14,159 bases of DNA from JBHJOF01 sp050330055. GTDB taxonomy: Bacteria; Pseudomonadota; Alphaproteobacteria; Kiloniellales; JAKSDN01. Under the pieces are notes generated by a model. It saw only the letters and a list, made by a program, of their open reading frames with translations, was not told where the DNA came from and searched no databases. A program made the position numbers and the translations under genes. The number at the start of each line of letters is the position of its first letter. Within the stretch, counting starts at the first letter, position 1. The stretch spans positions 1-14,159 of the forward strand of contig JBHJOF010000302.1 of the NCBI GenBank assembly GCA_050330055.1, given 5' to 3'. Shown piece by piece: positions 9,957 to 14,159 of the stretch.

Positions 9957-9995
9957 AGCGCGTTCCAGGCTCCGGAGTGCGGCGCGGCGGCAGGA

Positions 9996-10400
9996 TCAGG
10001 TGCCGCGTCCCAGGGCGGTGCGGATCATCGACAGGTGCTTGCGGTAGAGGTTGGTCATGAGCTGATAGTCCATCTGGGTCTCGGCGACCTTGATGAGCTG
10101 CTCCTCGATCACCACCGCGTTGCCGTCGGGCGCGGTCTCGTAGGGCCGGCGCTGCTCCTCGTCCTTGAACCCGCCGCGGCCGCCCAGCGTGCCGGGCAGG
10201 TGCGCGCGGTCGGTGGCGGTCGGCGTCACCGGCGCGGGGCCGCGCATCAACAGCCGGGCGAAGGCGCTCTCCTTCATGTCGCGGGGCGCGTAGCCGGGGC
10301 TGTCGGCGTTGGCGATGTTCTCGGCGACCACGGACTGACGCTGCGTGAGCCACGCCATCTTGCGGCCGATCGCGCCGAAAAGACTGAGCTTGCCGTCCAT
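9996..10400 (-). CDS. flgB: Flagellar proximal rod protein FlgB
   Basis: Proximal rod subunit next to FliE. It has 134 residues. The rod signature lies at the N-terminus (LTQRQSVVAENIANADSPGYAPRDMK, about 18-43) and the C-terminal helix at about 105-130 (EEQLIKVAETQMDYQLMTNLYRKHLSMIRTALG). AGGAG lies about six bases before the ATG at 10400. It is the first gene of the minus-strand flagellar run and is divergent from csrA across a 154-base control region, so the operon promoter should be there. Confidence 0.97.
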   Translation of the reverse strand: MDGKLSLFGAIGRKMAWLTQRQSVVAENIANADSPGYAPRDMKESAFARLLMRGPAPVTPTATDRAHLPGTLGGRGGFKDEEQRRPYETAPDGNAVVIEEQLIKVAETQMDYQLMTNLYRKHLSMIRTALGRGT

Positions 10401-10462
10401 AGAGACTCCTGCCGACGCGCCAGAAAAGCGCGCCTACACCAACTCAAATATCAAGCCTCCCT

Positions 10463-10490
10463 TGTTAACATTCCGTAAAAGCGCTTTAAT
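10463..10490 (+). promoter_or_regulatory. Predicted csrA promoter
   Basis: TTGTTA (10463-10468) and TTTAAT (10485-10490) with a 16-base spacer form a sigma70-like pair in the only AT-rich stretch of the flgB-csrA spacer. The predicted start near 10497 leaves a leader of roughly 58 bases. The leader contains GGA motifs at the start (GCGGAAC) and at the ribosome site (CAGGAC), the kind of sites CsrA recognises. Confidence 0.4.
10465..10479. promoter_or_regulatory. CtrA-like box between flgB and csrA
   Basis: TTAA-CATTCCG-TAAA matches the full CtrA consensus TTAA-N7-TTAA at seven of eight positions. It overlaps the -35 of the predicted csrA promoter and sits 65 bases upstream of flgB. CtrA control of early flagellar operons is well known in Caulobacter and several other alphaproteobacteria, and its kinase CckA is encoded at the end of this flagellar run. 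Confidence 0.4.
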
Positions 10491-10554
10491 TGCCGCGGAA
10501 CTAGGGGGGCCGCTAACCCAACCGGCCGTAGAAACTGAGTCGGGCAGGACGCCA

Positions 10555-10809
10555 ATGCTTTATCTGACTCGCAAGATCGGCGAATCGGTAATCATCAATG
10601 ACAATATCGAGGTCACGGTCGTCGATATCCGCGGCAAATCGATTAAGCTCGGATTTACCTTCCCATCGGACGCCACGGTGTTGCGGCGGGAGCTGTACGA
10701 GCGGATCCAGGCGGAGAACCGCGCCGCGGCGGTGGCGGCGGGGGGCGACGCCCTGGTGCTGGCTCTGGGCGGCGGCGACGAGGAGACCGGCCCGGAGAAG
10801 GACGGCTAG
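10555..10809 (+). CDS. csrA: RNA-binding translational regulator CsrA
   Basis: Dimeric RNA-binding protein that binds GGA-containing loops near ribosome sites; in many flagellated bacteria it controls flagellin translation and is antagonised by FliW (not in this window). The first 55 residues match the family: MLYLTRKIGESVIINDNIEV, then GKSIKLGFTFPSDATVLRREL. The RNA-contacting L4, R6 and R44 are all present. At 84 residues it exceeds the usual 60-65; the extra tail (about 58-84) is Ala/Gly-rich with a short hydrophobic patch (ALVLAL) and an acidic end. The ATG at 10555 has AGGAC six bases upstream. A longer frame opens at 10345, but it runs opposite flgB and is not part of the protein. It is divergent from flgB. 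Confidence 0.95.
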   Translation: MLYLTRKIGESVIINDNIEVTVVDIRGKSIKLGFTFPSDATVLRRELYERIQAENRAAAVAAGGDALVLALGGGDEETGPEKDG

Positions 10810-11007
10810 CCCCGCGCCCTGAGGCAAGGCCCCTCGCCTTCCGCCGGGCCAGGCCCATCCCCGATCCGGCAGCCTGCAGCGAGCCGCCCTGAAAGGGTTC
10901 GTTAAGCCTATTCGGTCACCATCAGGCAAGGGTTCGAGCGCCCGGGCCGCGGCTCGGGACTGCTCCGGCCGCAGCAGCCTGCGCGGCGGGCCGTCGCGCG
11001 ACACCCG

Positions 11008-11355
11008 GTGGATGGAACAGCGAGCAGCGCCTTGGCCGACACCCCTCAGCAGTCTGGCAAGCAGCCCGGCAGCCGGCCGGCCGACGGCACCCTGGCGATC
11101 GCCCTGCAGCAGCAGCCGGAGCGGCGCGGCGCGCCCCGGGTCGTCGCCAAGGGCCACGGCGAGCTCGCCGAGCAGATCCTGAGCATTGCCTTCGACCGGG
11201 GGATCAAGGTGCGCACCGACGCCGACCTGGCCGAGATCCTGGCCGCCGTCGAGCTCGACTCCGAGGTGCCGCTGGAGGCCCTGGCCGCGGTCGCCGAGAT
11301 CCTGTCCTACATCTACCGCACCACCAATCAGCCAGCAGCCGAGCCAAAGCCATGA
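11008..11355 (+). CDS. Stand-alone FlhB C-domain-like protein (FlhX/YlqH type)
   Basis: This 115-residue protein aligns over residues 30-104 with FlhB 276-351 of this same window with only one single-residue gap. Shared blocks include AP(K/R)V.AKG, VELD.EVP and AVAE(V/I).SY..R. It lacks the membrane domain. Where FlhB has NPTH, this protein has ADGT (25-28), so it cannot self-cleave by the known mechanism. Proteins of this kind (often annotated FhlB-domain or EscU/YscU-family; FlhX in epsilonproteobacteria can stand in for the cleaved FlhB fragment) occur in flagellar loci. The first 29 residues are low in hydrophobicity and probably disordered. The start is uncertain: GTG at 11008 lacks a clear ribosome site, and an in-frame TTG at 11032 is an alternative. 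The next gene overlaps it by ATGA. Confidence 0.85.
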   Translation: MDGTASSALADTPQQSGKQPGSRPADGTLAIALQQQPERRGAPRVVAKGHGELAEQILSIAFDRGIKVRTDADLAEILAAVELDSEVPLEALAAVAEILSYIYRTTNQPAAEPKP

Positions 11356-11681
11356 ACAGCAATCAGCCGATCACCCATGACCTCCATCAGCTCGCCGGCA
11401 TGGTGGCGCGCGCCAACGCCGAGATCGCGGCCGGCGGCGTGATCGACCTGGCGCCGCTCGAGGCCAGGGTGCGGACGCTCTGCGCCCAACTCGACCAGCT
11501 ACCGGCCGATGAGGCCGGCCAGCACCGCGACAGCCTGGTCGCCCTGCTCGACGACCTGACGGGCCTGGAGCGCCGCATCGCCATCGGGCTGGAGGCCCTG
11601 GCGGGCGAGCTCGGCCAGACCAGCAAGCGGCGCGAGGCGGTCGCCGCTTACGCCAACCGGCCGAACGGCGACAAGACCTGA
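11352..11681 (+). CDS. Unrecognised small helical protein in a flagellar operon
   Basis: It has 109 residues, with no family I can name with confidence. It lacks membrane segments and a signal peptide. The pattern suggests three or four amphipathic helices: about 9-26, 33-50, 57-88 and 92-102. The central stretch SLVALLDDLTGLERRIAIGL and the ending KRREAVAAYA resemble small flagellar export chaperones (FlgN/FliT type) in size and style, but this is only a resemblance. The ATG overlaps the stop of the preceding FlhB-like gene (ATGA), indicating translational coupling, and fliO follows after 44 bases. Codon use and GC match the neighbours, supporting a real gene. Confidence 0.8.
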   Translation: MNSNQPITHDLHQLAGMVARANAEIAAGGVIDLAPLEARVRTLCAQLDQLPADEAGQHRDSLVALLDDLTGLERRIAIGLEALAGELGQTSKRREAVAAYANRPNGDKT

Positions 11682-11725
11682 CGCCCCCTTAGCACCCTCG
11701 TACCGCCCCAAGCGCCCCAAAGCCC

Positions 11726-12073
11726 ATGGATCTGGACGTCTACGCCCGCTTCCTCCTGGCCCTGCTGTTCATCCTGGCGCTGATCGGCACACTGGCCTGG
11801 CTGGCGCGCCGCTTCGGCCTGGGCGGCCGCCTGGTCGCCAACAGCCCCGGCCAGCGCCGCCTGGCCATCGCCGAGGTGCTGGCGCTCGACTCCCGGCGCA
11901 AGCTGGTGCTGCTGCGGCGCGACGACCGCGAGCACCTGGTGCTGCTCGGGCCGACCACCGACCTGCTGGTCGAGACCGGCATCGCGGCCCCTGCGGACCT
12001 GGCGGCCCGGCGGCCGGCCGATAGGGCCGGCGCCCCTTCCCCGAGCCGTTCCAGCCAGGAGCAGCCGTCTTGA
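11726..12073 (+). CDS. fliO: Flagellar assembly protein FliO
   Basis: Single-pass inner-membrane protein that helps assemble the FliP ring of the export gate. It has 115 residues. One TM segment (about 8-28, ARFLLALLFILALIGTLAWLA) is followed by a basic RRFGLGGR stretch and a small cytoplasmic domain with the family pattern RLAIAEVLALDSRRKLVLLRRDDREHLVLLG (45-75). The Pro/Ser/Arg-rich tail is variable. No ribosome site is evident before the ATG at 11726. Its stop overlaps the fliP start (TTGA), the usual fliO-fliP coupling. Confidence 0.92.
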   Translation: MDLDVYARFLLALLFILALIGTLAWLARRFGLGGRLVANSPGQRRLAIAEVLALDSRRKLVLLRRDDREHLVLLGPTTDLLVETGIAAPADLAARRPADRAGAPSPSRSSQEQPS

Positions 12074-12819
12074 GGCGCCTTTTGTCGTTCATCCCCCTTA
12101 CCCTGCTGGGCCTGCTGCTGATGACCCGGCCCGAGGGGCCGGCGCTGGCCCAGAGCCTGTCGCTCGACCTGGGCGACCAGACCGGCTCGGCCACCGGGCG
12201 CATCGTGCAGCTCGTGGTGCTGATCACGGTGCTGAGCCTGGCGCCCTCGATCCTGGTCATGATGACCTCCTTCACCCGGATCGTCGTGGTGCTGTCGTTC
12301 CTCAGGAGCGCCCTCGGCATCCAGCAGACGCCGCCCAACTCGGTGCTGATCAGCCTGGCGCTGTTCCTCACCCTCTTCGTCATGATGCCGACCCTGCAGA
12401 CGGTCTACGACGAGGCGCTCGAGCCGCTGATCGCCGAGGAGATCACCGAGATGCAGGCGCTCGACCGGGCGAGCGCGCCGGTCCGGACCTTCATGCTGGA
12501 TCACGTGCGCGAGCAGGACCTCGGCCTGTTCATCGACCTCGCCAACAACGGCACGCCGGCCGGCCCCGAGGAGGTCTCGATGCGCGCCCTGATCCCGGCC
12601 TTCATGATCAGCGAGCTGCGCCGCGCCTTCGAGATCGGCTTCCTGCTGTTCCTGCCCTTCGTCATCATCGACATGGTGGTCGCCTCGGTCCTGATGTCGA
12701 TGGGCATGATGATGCTGCCGCCGATCATGATCTCACTGCCCTTCAAGCTGATCTTCTTCGTCCTGGTCGACGGCTGGTACCTGGTCGCCGGCAGCCTGGT
12801 GCAGAGCTACGGGGGGTAG
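12070..12819 (+). CDS. fliP: Flagellar export-gate protein FliP
   Basis: Core subunit of the FliP5-FliQ4-FliR1 export gate. It has 249 residues. A cleavable signal peptide (about 1-28, ending PALAQS) is typical of FliP. TM segments follow near 45-65, 91-107, 187-209 and 218-241. Both family signatures are present: PAFMISELRRAFEIGFLLFL (176-195) continuing to PFVIIDMVV, and MISLPFKLIFFVLVDGWYLV (220-239). The start is a TTG at 12070 overlapping the fliO stop, chosen because AGGAG lies eight bases upstream and it restores the whole signal peptide. It is the last gene of the plus-strand run. Confidence 0.97.
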   Translation: MRRLLSFIPLTLLGLLLMTRPEGPALAQSLSLDLGDQTGSATGRIVQLVVLITVLSLAPSILVMMTSFTRIVVVLSFLRSALGIQQTPPNSVLISLALFLTLFVMMPTLQTVYDEALEPLIAEEITEMQALDRASAPVRTFMLDHVREQDLGLFIDLANNGTPAGPEEVSMRALIPAFMISELRRAFEIGFLLFLPFVIIDMVVASVLMSMGMMMLPPIMISLPFKLIFFVLVDGWYLVAGSLVQSYGG

Positions 12820-12883
12820 TGGCGGGCCTGCAAGTGGACAGCGAACCAAAGGTGCTGCCGCATTATCTTTCCTCTCCTCTTGC

Positions 12884-12913
12884 TACACTGACCCATTTCA
12901 GCCTCTAGAGGCT
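12884..12913 (+). other. Orphan -10-like element and a 14-bp perfect palindrome
   Basis: TACACT (12884-12889) looks like a -10 element, with only a poor -35 candidate (TTATCT, 12863-12868, 15-base spacer). Shortly after it lies AGCCTCTAGAGGCT (12900-12913), a perfect 14-bp palindrome. No coding gene follows on this strand before 13183, so this may be nothing, an operator, or the start of a non-coding transcript through the inverted-repeat element. Confidence 0.25.
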
Positions 12914-12933
12914 CGCCCCTGCCACAGCGAAGG

Positions 12934-13088
12934 CTGTCGTCCCGGCACTTGTTGCCGGGACCCAATGCCCTAGACGTTCATTCGGTCGTAGAGCGTTCCG
13001 CGCTTGCGGCAGCCGAAGATGTAAACGTCCTGGCGTATCGCCACGCGCGAACGCCATTGGGTCCCGGCAACAAGTGCCGGGACGACAG
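12934..13088. repeat. 155-bp element with perfect 34-bp inverted terminal repeats
   Basis: The arms 12934-12967 and 13055-13088 are exact reverse complements over 34 bases. Each arm also contains its own hairpin, TCCCGGCA / TGCCGGGA with a 5-base loop (12940-12960 and 13062-13082). The 87-base core has only a short extra match (GACGTT at 12973, AACGTC at 13024). The organisation is that of paired REP sequences (a BIME) or a small MITE. Core repeats of the type GTCCCGGC...GCCGGGACC are frequent in alphaproteobacterial intergenic regions to my knowledge. It lies between convergent fliP and the downstream minus-strand gene, so it could also act as a bidirectional terminator or mRNA end protector. 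A short frame (12949-13137) across it is not a gene. Confidence 0.85.
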
Positions 13089-13147
13089 TAGTGCGTGCCT
13101 ATGCCTTATGAGACCGCCGCACTACGAATGTCGTTGATAAGGGCCAT

Positions 13148-13173
13148 CCGGCTCCGCAAATGCGAAGCACCGG
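13148..13173 (-). terminator. Hairpin just after the helical-repeat gene
   Basis: On the minus strand GCTTCGC-ATTT-GCGGAGC forms a 7-bp stem (one G-U pair), extended by CCG/CGG with a bulge. It starts about 11 bases after the stop of the minus-strand gene. There is no U tract, so the call as a terminator is tentative. Confidence 0.35.
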
Positions 13174-13183
13174 CCTCGCCAAC

Positions 13184-14159
13184 CTAATTCACCACGCCCT
13201 CATCGGGCGTCATCAGGCGGTCGCGGTAGTTGGCCATGAAGGCCTGGATGGTCGCGACGCCGGAGAGCTCGTCGGCGATCGAGGTGATGATGCCGCCCCT
13301 CAGGTCGCCGGTCAGCATGGCAAAGGCGTCGGCCTGGGTCGTCCGGGCCATGAAGTTGCCGTAGCGCCACTCGAGATCGGACAGGGCGTTGCGGTCGCCG
13401 GCCAGCGTATAGGCCACGGCCAGCGAGGCGATCAGCCGCGCCTCCTCCTCGGCCGCCGTGGGCTCGGCCGCCGTGGAATCGGCCGGCAGCATCTCGGGCA
13501 GCAGGCCCTCCAAGGCCGCGGCCGCCTCGGGCCAGCGGCGCTCGGTCCAGTAGACCTGGGCGCGCAGGCGCAGCGCTTCGGCGCTTTGGTCGTCGCCCAG
13601 CAGAGCCAGGCCCTCGCCGCTGCGTTCTGAATCGATCAGCGCGCGGGCGCGCAGAAAGCGCCGCTCGTCGGCCAGCGCCTCGGGCAGGTCGGGCAGCGCG
13701 GTCTGATCCAGCACCTTGATGGCCTGCTGCGGCCGCTGGTCGAGCAGGTGCAGCATGGCGACGCGGTTGCCGGTGGCGGCCCGCTCGACGCCGCTCAGGC
13801 GATGCTCGATCTGGCCCTGCAGCAGCTCCGCCGCCTGATCCAGCAGGTCGACCTCGACCAGCCGCTCGGCCAGCCGCGCCACAAGCTTGTCGCCGAGCGC
13901 GCCGCCGGGCGTCAGCTCGCGGAACTCGCGGTAGATGGCCAGCGCGGCCACCGGCGGTACGCGCGCGCCGAGATCGGCCAGGAAGAGATCGGCGAAGACC
14001 TCGCGCATGCGCTGGGCGATCGCCTTGCTGCGCGCCGCCTGCGGCAGATAGGAGGCCGCCTGGCGCAGGGTCAGCAGGGCGTCGCGGAAGCGGTTCTGCT
14101 CCAGATAGAGCTCACCCAGGCGCTGCAGCAGGGAGAACTCGAAGGCGTCGCCGCGCCAG
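13184..14159 (-). CDS. Helical-repeat (TPR-like) protein, N-terminus missing (runs off right edge)
   Basis: The last 324 residues of a longer protein; the frame stays open to the window edge, so the Met at 14008 is internal. The visible part is almost wholly alpha-helical with TPR-like A/G/Y/L spacing. Examples are LLQRLGELYLEQNRFRDALL near the visible start, LVARLAERLVEVDLLDQAAE, RAQVYWTERRWPEAAAALEG and LIASLAVAYTLAGDRNALSD. An Ala/Thr/Glu-rich linker containing TAAEPTAAEEEA interrupts the repeats. No TM segment or catalytic motif is seen in this part. It is convergent with fliP. Large TPR proteins near alphaproteobacterial flagellar loci are known, but I cannot name the family, so a motility role is only suggested by position. 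Confidence 0.85.
   Translation of the reverse strand, partial: WRGDAFEFSLLQRLGELYLEQNRFRDALLTLRQAASYLPQAARSKAIAQRMREVFADLFLADLGARVPPVAALAIYREFRELTPGGALGDKLVARLAERLVEVDLLDQAAELLQGQIEHRLSGVERAATGNRVAMLHLLDQRPQQAIKVLDQTALPDLPEALADERRFLRARALIDSERSGEGLALLGDDQSAEALRLRAQVYWTERRWPEAAAALEGLLPEMLPADSTAAEPTAAEEEARLIASLAVAYTLAGDRNALSDLEWRYGNFMARTTQADAFAMLTGDLRGGIITSIADELSGVATIQAFMANYRDRLMTPDEGVVN

Noticed and set aside
10345..10554. 70-residue N-terminal extension of csrA
   Set aside because: It begins inside flgB on the opposite strand and crosses the promoter region; CsrA proteins begin MLxLTR, exactly at 10555.
12949..13137. 62-residue plus-strand frame
   Set aside because: It is built across the inverted-repeat element and part of the spacer, has no ribosome site and no recognisable protein features.
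13449..13483. Short direct repeat (CTCGGCCGCCGTGG twice) inside the helical-repeat gene
   Set aside because: It encodes the Ala/Thr/Glu linker of the protein in frame and looks like ordinary low-complexity expansion.
13184..14008. 274-residue protein starting at the Met at 14008
   Set aside because: The frame continues without a stop to the right edge with the same TPR-like helical pattern, so this Met is internal and the gene is partial.

Overview
The window is GC-rich, with dense gene packing on both strands. Gene content and order point to an alphaproteobacterium, most likely near the Rhodospirillales and related lineages. The diagnostic markers are a CckA hybrid kinase, the neighbourhood flgBC-fliE-fliQR-flhB / cckA / recA / alaS (a similar order is known to me from Caulobacter and relatives), and a flagella-linked CsrA. 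I ran no database search, so all assignments rest on motifs and family knowledge.

Layout. (1) 1-2150, minus: alaS, cut by the left edge. (2) 2151-2889: a 739-base spacer with no gene. It holds a three-unit array of 13 copies of a 13-bp near-palindrome (2366-2677) and the recA terminator (2760-2784). (3) 2890-3996, minus: recA, with two degenerate alphaproteobacterial LexA-type sites upstream. (4) 4215-6776, minus: cckA, with a predicted promoter whose -10 is overlapped by a perfect DnaA box. (5) 6875-10400, minus: the flagellar run flgB-flgC-fliE-fliQ-fliR-flhB, encoding proximal rod and export-gate proteins. (6) 10401-10554: a divergent control region with a sigma70-like promoter for csrA and a CtrA-like box. 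(7) 10555-12819, plus: csrA, a truncated FlhB-like protein, an unrecognised small helical protein, fliO and fliP. (8) 12820-13183: a gene-free convergent spacer with a 155-bp element bounded by perfect 34-bp inverted repeats. (9) 13184-14159, minus: the C-terminal part of a helical-repeat (TPR-like) protein, cut by the right edge.

How the genes fit together. FliP, FliQ, FliR and FlhB form the membrane core of the flagellar type III export gate, and FliO helps assemble it. FliE, FlgB and FlgC connect the gate to the rod. CsrA is a post-transcriptional regulator often tied to flagellin control. CckA heads the CckA-ChpT-CtrA phosphorelay, which controls motility genes in many alphaproteobacteria. 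A CtrA-like site between flgB and csrA would close a loop from CckA output back to the flagellar operon that leads into cckA; this is an inference. RecA and AlaS are housekeeping neighbours.

The most unusual material is non-coding: the 13-bp palindrome array, the 155-bp inverted-repeat element, the DnaA box on the cckA promoter, and two mutually exclusive hairpins over the fliE ribosome binding site. The stand-alone FlhB C-domain without its NPTH site and the unknown 109-residue protein are the most interesting coding items. I see no clearly new multi-gene system.
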